Positions 40,850 to 49,616 of a stretch of DNA of 53,749 nucleotides are shown piece by piece. The stretch is from Schlegelella_A sp036496385 (GTDB lineage Bacteria > Pseudomonadota > Gammaproteobacteria > Burkholderiales > Burkholderiaceae_C). The notes under the pieces are model-generated. The model was not told the DNA's origin. It worked only from the letters and a program-made list of their open reading frames with translations, and did not search any database. Both the position numbers and the translations under genes were made by a program. Within the stretch, counting starts at the first letter, position 1, and each line of letters begins with the position of its first letter. The stretch is from positions 1 through 53,749 of the forward strand of contig DASXLD010000016.1 in assembly GCA_036496385.1 (NCBI GenBank), read 5' to 3'.

Positions 40850-43800
40850 TCAGGCGTCGCTGCGTCGTGCCGCCGCCAGGATCGCGACGTTGGTCGGATT
40901 GCGGTCGAGGAAGCTGTCTCGAAACTCGTCGGGCACGTGCGCCAAGGCGGTCTGCCGGATCCAGCGCTGGCCTTCGGCCAGCGCGCTCGCCGCATCGTCG
41001 GCTGCGCCGCCGGCCTCGAACACCTGGGCGGCGATCCACCACGCGTCGGGCAGGTACATGTCGGCCGGCTGCGCAGTCGCGAGCCGCGGCAGTACCTCGC
41101 GCAGCAATGCCACGCCGGCGTCGACCGCGTTCGCGCGGTGGAGCGCGCGCGCGCGCAGCAGGTCGGCCTTCATCGAGACGCCGACGAATTCGAGCTCGGT
41201 GGCCATGCGGGCGACCTCTACACAGCGCGCGACGGCGGCGGCCGGATCCAGCACGGCGGCCTCGTCGAGCAGGGTGTGCATGCGCACGTGCGGGTCGCCG
41301 CCTTGGGCGAGGATGGCGAGCGCCCGTTGCAGCTCGACTCGACCCGACTTGCCGAGCGCGCGCTCGATCCGAGCCGCGATGTTCTCGCCGCGGGCGCGCA
41401 CCGACTCGACCGGTGGCGCGTCGAAGGCGAGCGCCTGGCGCGCCCGTGCGAACTGGCCGAGCTCGATCAGGAACTGGGCCCGATGGTTGGCGGCGACCGC
41501 GATCCACAGCGTCTGTCTGTCGCGGCGAAAGCGCGTCAGCGCCGAATCGAGCATGGCCAGCGCTTCACGGTAGCGCCCCGCCATGCCGCAGTAGAGGCCG
41601 ACATACGTCTCCACGACGCCGCCGCCCGGCCCCTCGGTGGTGCCGAGCTGGACTTGCAGCGCCAGCGACCGTTGCGCCAGCTCGAGCGCCTCGCCGACGT
41701 GGCCCAGATTGCCCTTCACCGTCGCGAGATTCGATGTCAGCGTCGCCAGCTCGGCGAGGTCGCCTTGCGTCTGCGCGTGCGCGATCGCATGAGCGAGGGC
41801 GACGCCCGCGTCGCGCAGATGCCGCACGCTGTTGAGGACGTACGCGTAGTCGGACCAGAGGCGGCCGCGCTGCTCGTCGCTGCCGTCGCGTTCCACCTCC
41901 TCCTTCAACGCCTCGATGATCGCCAGCGCCTCCGTCGACCGGCCGCTCTGCGCCAGGCCGACGGCATGCAGGCGCTCGGCCTCCCAGCGCGGCCCCGGCG
42001 AAGGCAGCCGGCGCGCCAACTCTGCCGCCTGCACGGCCGCCGGGATGCCCGTGCGATGGTCGACCGCCATCAGCGCGGCGAGCGCGCGCGTCGTCAGCGC
42101 GGTGACGCGTTGCGCGTCGGAGCGCGCCTCGTCCACGAGCGAATCGATGAGCGCGTTCGCGTTCGCGACGCCCTCCATGACGATCACCGCCTGAACGCTC
42201 TCGCAACGCGCGTCGAAGGAGCGCGACTGGTCACCGACCTGGTCGAAGCAGTCGCGGGCGCGCCGCCAGTGCTCGACCTCGTGGCTTCGTTGTGATGCGG
42301 CCCGCGCCTGGCGCGCGGCCTCGACGTGTGCCTCGCCGGCCCGCGCCCAGTCGCGCGCGCCGGCCCAGTGCGGGGCGATGCTCGCCGCCTTGGCGCCGCG
42401 CGACTGCAGCTGCGCGGCGATGCGGCCGTGCAGCAGCTGCGCGATCTGCGCCGGCACCGAGGCTTGCGTCGCTTCGAAGATCAGGTCGTGCGCGAAGGCG
42501 CCATCGCGGATGACCTGGGCCGCCTCGAGCTCGCGCCAGGGCTCGGCGAGGTCGAGCGGATGCAGCTCGAGCACGGCCGCGGCGAGCTCGGCCGAGAAGT
42601 TGGCGCCGGCGAGCGCGGCGGCGCGCGCGAGCTTGAGGGCGGCGGGCGAAAGCTGCAGGAGCCGGCGCGCCACCAGGGTCGCAACGGTCCCCGGCTGCGG
42701 CAGGCGATCGTCGCCGCTCGACCCCGACAGCACCATGTCCTTCAAGGTTTCGAGCGCGAACATCGGATTGCCGCCGGTGTGCTTGAGCAGCGCCGCCGAG
42801 AGCCGCGCCGGGTCGGCTTCGGGCAGCGCCAGCGACTCGACCAGCTCGTGCAGTTGCGCCAGATCGAGCGGGCCGAGGCTGATCGTCTCGAGCCGCTGCG
42901 CGTCCTCGAGCGTCGCACGTAGATCGGCGGCCGCCGCAGCCGCGTCGGCTGGCCGCTGGGCATAGCCCCAGTGCAGATTCGCGAGGCGATCGGACTGCGT
43001 CATCGACTGCAGCAGCTCGATGCTCGCGGCGTCGGCCAGCTGCAGGTCGTCGACGATGACCCCGGTGAGGCCGCTGCCGGCGGCGTCGGCGAGCGTCGCT
43101 TCGGTCGCGCGCTGCAGCCCCAGGCGCTGGGCATCGCCGGTCAGGACGGCCGGCTCGCCGAGCTCGGGCATGGCGAGCGCGAGCTGCCGGCGCCTTGCGT
43201 CGTCGCCCTCCAGCGGATGGCGCTCGAGGACGACGCGGATCAATCGGGCCAGCAGCGCGTAGGCGATGCCGGCATCGCCCGGACGGGCTCGCGCCAGGAC
43301 GATGCCGCCGTCGTCGGTGCACACCTCCTGCAGCAATCGGCTCTTGCCGATGCCCGCTTCGCCGAGCAGAGCGAACACGCGCCCTTCGTCCCACGCGCGC
43401 GCGAGCCGCGCGAGCTCGGCCGAGCGGCCGACGAGCCGGGGCGGCCGGAGCAGGCTGGCCGGCACCACCGCACGCCGCGCTGGCAGCGCGGCCGCGCTGC
43501 GCTCGATCGTCTTCAGCAGCTCGATCGTCTCGGCCGACGGTCGCACGCCGAGCTCGTCCTTCAGCCGCTGCTCGAACGATTCGAAGGCGGCCACCGCGGC
43601 GCTCGAGTCGGCGCGCATGTAGTGCAGGCGCATCAGTCGCCGGTGCGCGTGCTCGGAGAGCGGATCGCTCTCGACCAGGCGCTGGGCATAGACGAGGCCG
43701 CGCGCGACGGCCCCGCTCGCTTCGCACGCCGCGGCTGCGCGCGCGAGCGCCGCGTCGCGCTGCTCGTGCCAGCGGTTGCGCGCCGCCCGCATCCAGGCGG

Positions 43801-44221
43801 CCAGCTCGGGCAGGTCCTCGAATTGCAGCGCACCGAGGAATTCCTCGCGCGCCGCGTGCTCGTCGGCGGCGACTCGCGCCAGCGTCGCGACGAGGTCGGT
43901 CTCGATGCCGGCCGCGAGCCGCAGCAGGGCGCCGCCTTCGACGACATTGGCACCGATATTGCGGCGCAGCCGGAACAGGCGCTGGCGCAGATTGGTGTCG
44001 GCCTTGCGTCGATCGCCGGCCGGCCAGAGCATGGCCGCTGCGACCTCGGGCGGCAGCGGGCCGTCGAGCGCGACCAGCGCGAGCAGCGCGGCGTCCTTCG
44101 GCGACAGGCGAACGCTCGAATGCGGTTGCCTTCGGACGAGGCACGGCATGCCGATCAGATGCAGACACCAGACTGCGGCCGGAGGCATGTCAAGCGCAGC
44201 GGGCATCGCAAGGTGCGACAT
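40850..44221 (-). CDS. SARP/BTAD-type AAA-TPR transcriptional regulator
   Basis: A 1123-residue regulator. At about residues 20-105 it has a winged-helix DNA-binding domain of SARP type (LHLIGMPCLVRRQ, LSPKDAALLALVALDGPLP, NLRQRLFRLRRNIGANVV). A BTAD helical domain follows to about residue 245 (SDPLSEHAHRRLMRLHYMRADSSAAVAAFESFEQRLKDELGVRPS). The AAA/STAND ATPase has Walker A LLGEAGIGKSRL (K293) and Walker B VIVDDLQLAD (D391-D392). From about residue 600 there are TPR-like helices (VGEALELAQRSLALQVQLG, YREALAMLDSALTRFR). It ends 81 bases before the sigma gene and lies downstream of the PEP-CTERM gene, all on one strand. Confidence 0.9.
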   Translation of the reverse strand: MSHLAMPAALDMPPAAVWCLHLIGMPCLVRRQPHSSVRLSPKDAALLALVALDGPLPPEVAAAMLWPAGDRRKADTNLRQRLFRLRRNIGANVVEGGALLRLAAGIETDLVATLARVAADEHAAREEFLGALQFEDLPELAAWMRAARNRWHEQRDAALARAAAACEASGAVARGLVYAQRLVESDPLSEHAHRRLMRLHYMRADSSAAVAAFESFEQRLKDELGVRPSAETIELLKTIERSAAALPARRAVVPASLLRPPRLVGRSAELARLARAWDEGRVFALLGEAGIGKSRLLQEVCTDDGGIVLARARPGDAGIAYALLARLIRVVLERHPLEGDDARRRQLALAMPELGEPAVLTGDAQRLGLQRATEATLADAAGSGLTGVIVDDLQLADAASIELLQSMTQSDRLANLHWGYAQRPADAAAAAADLRATLEDAQRLETISLGPLDLAQLHELVESLALPEADPARLSAALLKHTGGNPMFALETLKDMVLSGSSGDDRLPQPGTVATLVARRLLQLSPAALKLARAAALAGANFSAELAAAVLELHPLDLAEPWRELEAAQVIRDGAFAHDLIFEATQASVPAQIAQLLHGRIAAQLQSRGAKAASIAPHWAGARDWARAGEAHVEAARQARAASQRSHEVEHWRRARDCFDQVGDQSRSFDARCESVQAVIVMEGVANANALIDSLVDEARSDAQRVTALTTRALAALMAVDHRTGIPAAVQAAELARRLPSPGPRWEAERLHAVGLAQSGRSTEALAIIEALKEEVERDGSDEQRGRLWSDYAYVLNSVRHLRDAGVALAHAIAHAQTQGDLAELATLTSNLATVKGNLGHVGEALELAQRSLALQVQLGTTEGPGGGVVETYVGLYCGMAGRYREALAMLDSALTRFRRDRQTLWIAVAANHRAQFLIELGQFARARQALAFDAPPVESVRARGENIAARIERALGKSGRVELQRALAILAQGGDPHVRMHTLLDEAAVLDPAAAVARCVEVARMATELEFVGVSMKADLLRARALHRANAVDAGVALLREVLPRLATAQPADMYLPDAWWIAAQVFEAGGAADDAASALAEGQRWIRQTALAHVPDEFRDSFLDRNPTNVAILAAARRSDA

Positions 44222-44347
44222 CGTCGGGCGTCCTCATCCATGGCTCGCCCGGCGCGTCGCCGATCTCGGACATGGCGCCGCGATTGTGTTGCACCAACGC
44301 CGGCGAGCCCGGGCCGGCGCAGCGGTTCACCCGCGCGGTGCGAGGCC
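44222..44347. other. Gap between PEP-CTERM and regulator genes
   Basis: A 126-base stretch with no gene. It is GC-rich with one short AT-richer patch (GATTGTGTTGCACC) that may carry the regulator promoter; nothing firmer is visible. Confidence 0.3.
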
Positions 44348-47300
44348 TCAGGCGATGCGCAGCCGAGGATCGCGGCGCCGCCGCGCCAGCCAGGCGACGG
44401 TGAGCAAGCCGGTCGCCATCAGCAGGTAGGTCTCCGGCTCGGGGACGGCGGCCACCGAGACCACGGTGCCGCGCAGCACCAGCGTCGTCTCGAACGTATC
44501 ACCGTGGTACCCGCTCGCGTTCGAGCCGAACGAAGAGATCGTGACGATCTGGCTGAAGCTGCCGAGCGACGTAGGGTCGAAGCCGATGTCGAAGCCGCCT
44601 TCGCTGCCGCCCGCCGCGATCCCGACAAACGGCTCGAAGCCGTCGAACGCGAAGCCGGAACCCGGCCCCAGGACGAAGCTTCCGTTCAGCAGGTCGGCCG
44701 GCCCTGTGGCGACATTGAAGATACCGAGCTCGGCCATCGATCCCGCCGAGGCGAGCAGGATCGTGCCGAAGTCGAGGGTGTAGCCGCCGGCGCCGGCCGA
44801 GAGCGATCCGGCACCTCCCAGCTGGCCGACGGCCAGCTCGGCATAGTTGTTGACCTGGGCTTTCAGCGCCACCGTCGCGCTGCCGAGCGCCTGGTCGGCG
44901 AGCTCGCTGTCGTGGCTCGCGAACGAGGCCCCGGCACTGCCGTTGAAGACGCCGGCGTTGGCGGTGTTCAGTGTCACCGCGAAGCTGCTGCCGTCGCTCG
45001 CCTGCGCGGCGACTCCGGCGAGGTTGCCGGCCGCGGTGAAGGGACCGCTCGCGCCACCGAGGCTGCCGACCAGGACGTCGTTCGGCGCGGCGATCGTCGC
45101 CGCATTCGTCACCGAGACGTTGCGTGCGCCGACGACGTCGCCCTTGTGGACGATGCCGAAGTCGACCACGGTCGTGTTGACCTGGGCGATCGCGGGCGTG
45201 TACACGCGACCGTTCACCGCGATGTCGCTGCTGCCGATGCCGAGGTCGGGCGCGCCGGTGGTGCCGGCGCCGCTGGAGACGAAGTTCACCCGCGCGGTGC
45301 CCGTGAAGCTGCCGGCGGTGGCGGTGTTCAGCGCCAGTCCCATCGCATTGCTGCTCGATCCGGCGCTCAGGCCCGTGATCGCGCCGCTGCCGGTGAACCC
45401 GGCCGCGACGGCGCCGAAGCTCGCGTTCAGTCGCTCGGTGTAGATGTCGGGCGACGCGTTTGCGATCGCGAGCTGCGCGAGCGGGCTGGCATCGCCGACG
45501 CGCGCCGCCAGGCTCAGCGTCGTCGGCTCGAGCGTCGGATTGGCGAGCCGGTAGACGTTGCCGCTGACGCCGACGTTCTGGGTGCCGATCGCCAGCTGGC
45601 AGTTCGGCGCGCAGCCGCCGACATTGCTCGCGTCCGACACGAAGGTGATCGTCGCATTGCCCGTCTTGGCGCCTGCGGTGGCCGTCTGCATGCCGACCAC
45701 GAGGTCGGTCGTGTTGGTCGCACCCGGCGCGAGCAGATTGAAGCTGCCGCTGGCGGTGATCGGAGCGCTGCCGCTGATCGTCGCGTTCAGCGCGGCCTGC
45801 GGCGCAACGGTGGCGACGTTGCCGACGCTGATCGTCTGTGTCGGCGAGGCGGTGCCGATGCGCACGTTGCCGAGGTTGACGACCGTGGTGTTCACCTGCG
45901 GCGAGGCCTGGTTGATGACGTTGGCGACGGTCTGGATCGTCCCCGTGACGCCGAACGGCGACGAGCCGACCGCGAGCTCGCCGAGCCCGTTGCTCGTGCC
46001 GTTGACTGCACCGGCGCTGAAATAGTTGACCGCGATCGCGCCGTTGACCACTCCGGCCGTCGCCGTGTTGACGTCGACCCGCAGCGAGCCGCTGTCGGTG
46101 GCGCCGGCGACGAGGTTGGCGAAGCTGCCGCTGTCCGTGACGAGGCTGGCGCCGGTGCCGCTGCTGGTGCCGAAGCGGGCGTTGAGGTCTTCCACGAAGC
46201 CGGCCGGCCCGGTCGCGATGTTGCTGACGCTGAGCAGGCTCGACACCGATTGGCCGACCTGCACCGTGCCGAAGTTCAGGGTCGGCGTGTTGAGCTGGCC
46301 GGCCGCGAGCTGGTAGGCCGCCGCGCCGGCACCGAGCACGATGTGCAGGTTCTGCTCCGCGACGTTGTCGAAGTTGTTGGCGATGCGCACGACCTGGCCG
46401 GTCAGCGGGGCGAGGAGCCCCGCCGACGCGGCGTTGAAGCCGACGTTGAAGGTCGCGCCCGTGCCCGCCGTGATCGGGCCGAAGTTGCCGGCGGTCACGC
46501 CGCTTCCCGACAGCCGCGGATCGGTGATGTTAGCGCCGCCCACCGTCGTCTGGATCGCGCCGCGAATCGCCGGGCCGCCGGTGTTGTTGTTGGCGATCTG
46601 GTAGCCGAGCGTGTTGTCGCCGACACGCACGTTGCCGATGGTGAGCGTCGGCGTCGCCGTCGTGCCGCCGGTCAGGCTCGACCCCGGCGGCAGGCCGACG
46701 CCGCCCAGCACCTGCGCGCTCGCCGGCGTGCCGGCGGCGACGATCAGACCGGTGCCCGTGACGTTGGCGCGCGCGTTGAACGCGTTGCCGACGCCGAAGT
46801 TGGCGTTGTTGTAGTCGCCAAAGACCGTGAGGTTGAAGCTCGACAGTACCGAGGCACCTGCCGTGACCAGGTTGCCGACGGTGCTCGGGGCGTCGTGCTG
46901 ATAGGTCGCGCCGCTGGCGACGTTGATCGTGCCGGCCGGGCCCTTCGTGCCGGAGAAGAAGCGCATCGTCCCGGCATCGATGTTGAGCGTGCCCGAGTTG
47001 TTGAAGACGACACCGAAGTCGACCGTCGTCACGGTGTTGGCGAGCTTGTTGTAGATGCCGTTGTTGTTGAAGTTGTGCGGGCCGCCGACGTTGTGCTCGA
47101 TGAACGACGCGAACAGGTTGGCGTCGTTGAAGGTGGCGTTGTTGTTGATCGTGCCGCCGTTCTTGAACTGGATCGCGTTGTTGTTGGCGCCGGTGTTGCC
47201 GGTCCAGGTGGTGGTGCCGTTGAGGTTGATGACGCGGCCGCTCGCGACGAGCTTGGTGTTGGCGCCGCTGATGGTCACGTCGTTGTCGAAGGTCGTACTG

Positions 47301-48898
47301 GCCGCGCCGACGATCGCGCCGCCGCTCCACGTCGCGAGGCCCTGGAAGGTGTTGTCGCTGCCGGTCAGCGTGCTGCCGCTCAGGACGAACGTGGTCGTGT
47401 GCGTGCCGCCGTTGACGGCAACGATCGCGTCCGCGCCGACGTTGTTGGTGCTGATCAGGAATGTGCCGGCGCCCTGCGTCGTCACGTTGTTGAGCGTGCT
47501 CGTGCCGTCGACGAACTCGAGCGTGGCGCCGCCGGCGATGTTGAACACCCCGGTGCTCGTGCCGCCGCCGCTCGGCCGGAACGTTCCGGCGTTCAGGTTG
47601 AGCGTGCCGGTGTTGTTGAAAGCCACGCCAAAGTCCACCGTCGTGATCGTGTTGGCGAGCTTGTTGTAGGTGCCGATGTTGTTGAAGTTGTGCGGGCCGC
47701 CGACGTTGTGCTCGATGAACGACGCGAACGGGTTGGCGTCGTTGAACGTGCCCTTGTTGTTGATCGTGCCGCCGCTCGTGAACTGGATGACGTTGTTGTT
47801 GGCGCCGGTGTTGCCGGTCCAGGTGGTGATGCCGTTCAGGTTGATGACGCGGCCGGCCGAGAGCACCTTGGTGTTGGCGCCCGAGATCGTCACGTCGTTG
47901 TTGAAGGTCGTGCTGGCGGCGCCGGTGAGGTTTCCGCCGGTCCATGTCGCACGGCCGTTGAAGACCTGATCGGTGCCCGTCAGGATGCTGCCGCCGAACA
48001 GGAACGCGCTCCCGAGCGTGCCGCCGTTCAACGTCACGATCGCGTCGGCGCCGACGTTCTCGGTCGTGACGGCGAACGTGCCTGCGCCGGTCGTCGTGAT
48101 GTTGTTGAGCGTGTGGTTGCCGTTGCGGAATTCGAGCGTGGCACCGTTCGCGATGTTGAACGTGCCGGTGCTCGTGCCGCCGGTGTTGAACAACAGCGTG
48201 CCCGCGTTCACGTTGACCACGCCCGTGTTGTTGAAGACCACGGCGACGTTCGTCAACGCGTTCGATTGCTTGTCGAACGTGCCCGCGTTGTTGAAGGTGC
48301 CGGGGCCGCTCATGACGCTGCCGAAGCCGTTGGCGTCGACGAAGCTGCCGCCGTTGTTGAAGATGCTGGCGTTGTTGAAGGTGATCGCGTTGTTGTTCGC
48401 GCCGGTGTTGCCGGACCAGGTCGTGCTGCCGGCGTTGATCGTTCGGCCGCCCTGGATCTGCTTGCCGGTGGCGCCGGTGATCGCCAGCGTGCTCGCGAAG
48501 GTGCTGGTGCCCGCGCCGAAGATGGTGCCGCCGGTCCAGGTCGAGGGCCCGGCGATGGCGAGACTGCCGGTGCCCCCGAGCACCCCGCCCGACATCGACA
48601 GGCTGCCGATCGACGATGCCTGGGTGTTCTGCAGCGTGCCGCCCGTGACGCGCAGCTGGCCCGTCCCCGTGAACGAAAGGACAGTGACGTTACCGCTGCG
48701 GAACTGCGTATCGAAGGCGCCGAGCAGGACGTCGTCGGCGGCACCGGGCAGACCCGGATTCCAGTTCGCGGCCAGGTCCCAGAACGAGAGATCGGGACCG
48801 ACCCAGGTGACGTTCGCGGCGCGGGCTGACCCGAACCCGGCGATGGCGACGACGACGACGGCCGATAGTGGCCACGAACGTGATCCAGCGCGCAACAT
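44348..48898 (-). CDS. Giant PEP-CTERM sorted surface protein with choice-of-anchor-like repeats
   Basis: A 1516-residue exported protein. The signal peptide is SAVVVVAIAGFGSARAAN. The N-terminal half contains G-A-N-T-rich beta-helix-like repeats of 205 residues, two nearly identical and one diverged. The C-terminal half has several roughly 130-residue Ig-like units (FGTVQVGQSVSSLLSVSN, LGNVRIGTASPTQTISVGN, FGIVHKGDVVGARNVSVTN) of the choice-of-anchor D kind. The end is a PEP-CTERM tail: VPEPETYLLMATGLL, a hydrophobic helix, then ARRRR. The tail is normally cleaved by an exosortase, and none is encoded in this window. GGGAGG stands 5 bases before the ATG at 48898, which fixes the start. Confidence 0.92.
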   Translation of the reverse strand: MLRAGSRSWPLSAVVVVAIAGFGSARAANVTWVGPDLSFWDLAANWNPGLPGAADDVLLGAFDTQFRSGNVTVLSFTGTGQLRVTGGTLQNTQASSIGSLSMSGGVLGGTGSLAIAGPSTWTGGTIFGAGTSTFASTLAITGATGKQIQGGRTINAGSTTWSGNTGANNNAITFNNASIFNNGGSFVDANGFGSVMSGPGTFNNAGTFDKQSNALTNVAVVFNNTGVVNVNAGTLLFNTGGTSTGTFNIANGATLEFRNGNHTLNNITTTGAGTFAVTTENVGADAIVTLNGGTLGSAFLFGGSILTGTDQVFNGRATWTGGNLTGAASTTFNNDVTISGANTKVLSAGRVINLNGITTWTGNTGANNNVIQFTSGGTINNKGTFNDANPFASFIEHNVGGPHNFNNIGTYNKLANTITTVDFGVAFNNTGTLNLNAGTFRPSGGGTSTGVFNIAGGATLEFVDGTSTLNNVTTQGAGTFLISTNNVGADAIVAVNGGTHTTTFVLSGSTLTGSDNTFQGLATWSGGAIVGAASTTFDNDVTISGANTKLVASGRVINLNGTTTWTGNTGANNNAIQFKNGGTINNNATFNDANLFASFIEHNVGGPHNFNNNGIYNKLANTVTTVDFGVVFNNSGTLNIDAGTMRFFSGTKGPAGTINVASGATYQHDAPSTVGNLVTAGASVLSSFNLTVFGDYNNANFGVGNAFNARANVTGTGLIVAAGTPASAQVLGGVGLPPGSSLTGGTTATPTLTIGNVRVGDNTLGYQIANNNTGGPAIRGAIQTTVGGANITDPRLSGSGVTAGNFGPITAGTGATFNVGFNAASAGLLAPLTGQVVRIANNFDNVAEQNLHIVLGAGAAAYQLAAGQLNTPTLNFGTVQVGQSVSSLLSVSNIATGPAGFVEDLNARFGTSSGTGASLVTDSGSFANLVAGATDSGSLRVDVNTATAGVVNGAIAVNYFSAGAVNGTSNGLGELAVGSSPFGVTGTIQTVANVINQASPQVNTTVVNLGNVRIGTASPTQTISVGNVATVAPQAALNATISGSAPITASGSFNLLAPGATNTTDLVVGMQTATAGAKTGNATITFVSDASNVGGCAPNCQLAIGTQNVGVSGNVYRLANPTLEPTTLSLAARVGDASPLAQLAIANASPDIYTERLNASFGAVAAGFTGSGAITGLSAGSSSNAMGLALNTATAGSFTGTARVNFVSSGAGTTGAPDLGIGSSDIAVNGRVYTPAIAQVNTTVVDFGIVHKGDVVGARNVSVTNAATIAAPNDVLVGSLGGASGPFTAAGNLAGVAAQASDGSSFAVTLNTANAGVFNGSAGASFASHDSELADQALGSATVALKAQVNNYAELAVGQLGGAGSLSAGAGGYTLDFGTILLASAGSMAELGIFNVATGPADLLNGSFVLGPGSGFAFDGFEPFVGIAAGGSEGGFDIGFDPTSLGSFSQIVTISSFGSNASGYHGDTFETTLVLRGTVVSVAAVPEPETYLLMATGLLTVAWLARRRRDPRLRIA
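46870..48570 (-). repeat. 615-bp tandem repeats inside the PEP-CTERM gene
   Basis: The block from 47950 down to 47336 is followed by a closely similar block from 47335 to about 46870. Corresponding bases (for example the start of ATW(T/S)GG at 47950 and 47335) are exactly 615 bp, or 205 codons, apart. A third, more diverged unit occupies about 47951-48570. The central region (INNxxTFNDANxFASFIEHNVGGPHNFNN) is almost unchanged between the two close copies, which indicates recent duplication or gene conversion. Confidence 0.85.
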
Positions 48899-48988
48899 GA
48901 TCGCCTCCCTGGAGAGCTTTCCGGGCTGGACCGTGTCGCGAAGCGGCGACCGCCGCGACCCGGTCGAGGCCACGGTAGTTCGGGGCCT

Positions 48989-49008
48989 GTTACCGGGCCG
49001 TTACCGGG
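48989..49008 (-). promoter_or_regulatory. 11-bp-spaced direct repeat, candidate SARP operator
   Basis: GTTACCGGG occurs at 48989-48997 and again at 49000-49008, exactly 11 bp apart. On the gene strand this reads CCCGGTAAC twice, then 11 bases and TACCGT, a possible -10. SARP regulators are known to bind direct repeats with 11-bp period just upstream of the -10. It lies 91-110 bases before the PEP-CTERM start, and the SARP-type gene is the next gene downstream. The rest of the 276-base gap to 49174 shows nothing else. Confidence 0.5.
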
Positions 49009-49174
49009 TCGATAGCGCCGGAGACGGCGCTACGCCGTGCAGTCATTCCCGGCGGATCAGCGCGCCGCGGTCATCGTCGAGGAAGCGCGTTGCGACCGCG
49101 GCGGCGCTGGCCCTCGCGGAGGCTTTGTGCGGTGTTCGTCGAACCGGGCAGCGCCGATTCGCGCGCCGCTTCTT

Positions 49175-49510
49175 TCAGTGTGGCGCCGGCTGCGGTTGCT
49201 CCGCCTTCTTCGCAGCGCGCCGCTCACCGGCGAAGGCGGCGATGTCGGCCATCGTGATCGAGCCGGTCTTCTGCTTGTCGATCTCGTCGAAATGCTTGAA
49301 GACGAACGGCATTCCCGCCTGGGCCTCCTCACGGCTCAGGCGGCCGTCGTGATTCGTGTCGGCAGCGGCGAAGCGCTCCTGCATCTTGGCGGCGCGGCCG
49401 GCGTGCCCGGCGCCGGCGCCCGCGTCCTGCGCCGTGGCCACGGCGGCGAGAGCTGCGAGCGCGAGGGCGAGGACGCCGTGACCGGCGATACGCGAGAGGG
49501 TGGGTGTCAT
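49175..49510 (-). CDS. Secreted EF-hand protein
   Basis: A 111-residue protein with a signal peptide ending at ATAQ. Two EF-hand loops follow: the first is canonical (DTNHDGRLSREE, residues 51-62, Ca2+ ligands D51, N53, D55, E62), and the second (starting D78, DKQKTGSITMAD) is degenerate, with Asp instead of Glu at the last position. It is probably a periplasmic Ca2+-binding protein. It lies upstream of the Ca2+-type surface protein gene on the same strand, 276 bases away. Confidence 0.85.
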   Translation of the reverse strand: MTPTLSRIAGHGVLALALAALAAVATAQDAGAGAGHAGRAAKMQERFAAADTNHDGRLSREEAQAGMPFVFKHFDEIDKQKTGSITMADIAAFAGERRAAKKAEQPQPAPH

Positions 49511-49616
49511 GTCGGGTCTCCAGGGTCGAAAGGGTGACCGTACGATGCGCCGGCCATGTGAAGACGTGTTTGCTGGATGCTGCGCTTGCGTGAACCACGG
49601 CGCGGTGGCGGCGGAT

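Noticed and set aside
47055..47969. Hydrophobic plus-strand frames that look like membrane proteins
   Set aside because: They are the antisense of Asn/Thr/Gly-rich repeats in the PEP-CTERM gene. Asn and Gly codons read backwards give Val, Leu and Pro.
46870..48570. Repeated short blocks that could be taken for a CRISPR array
   Set aside because: The period is 615 bp and all of it is in one open coding frame; there are no short repeat/spacer units.
42971..48829. A plus-strand open frame of 1952 codons
   Set aside because: It is antisense to the regulator and PEP-CTERM genes, made mostly of Arg, Ala, Asp and Val in low-complexity order, and has no recognisable domain. Long antisense frames are expected in such GC-rich genes.
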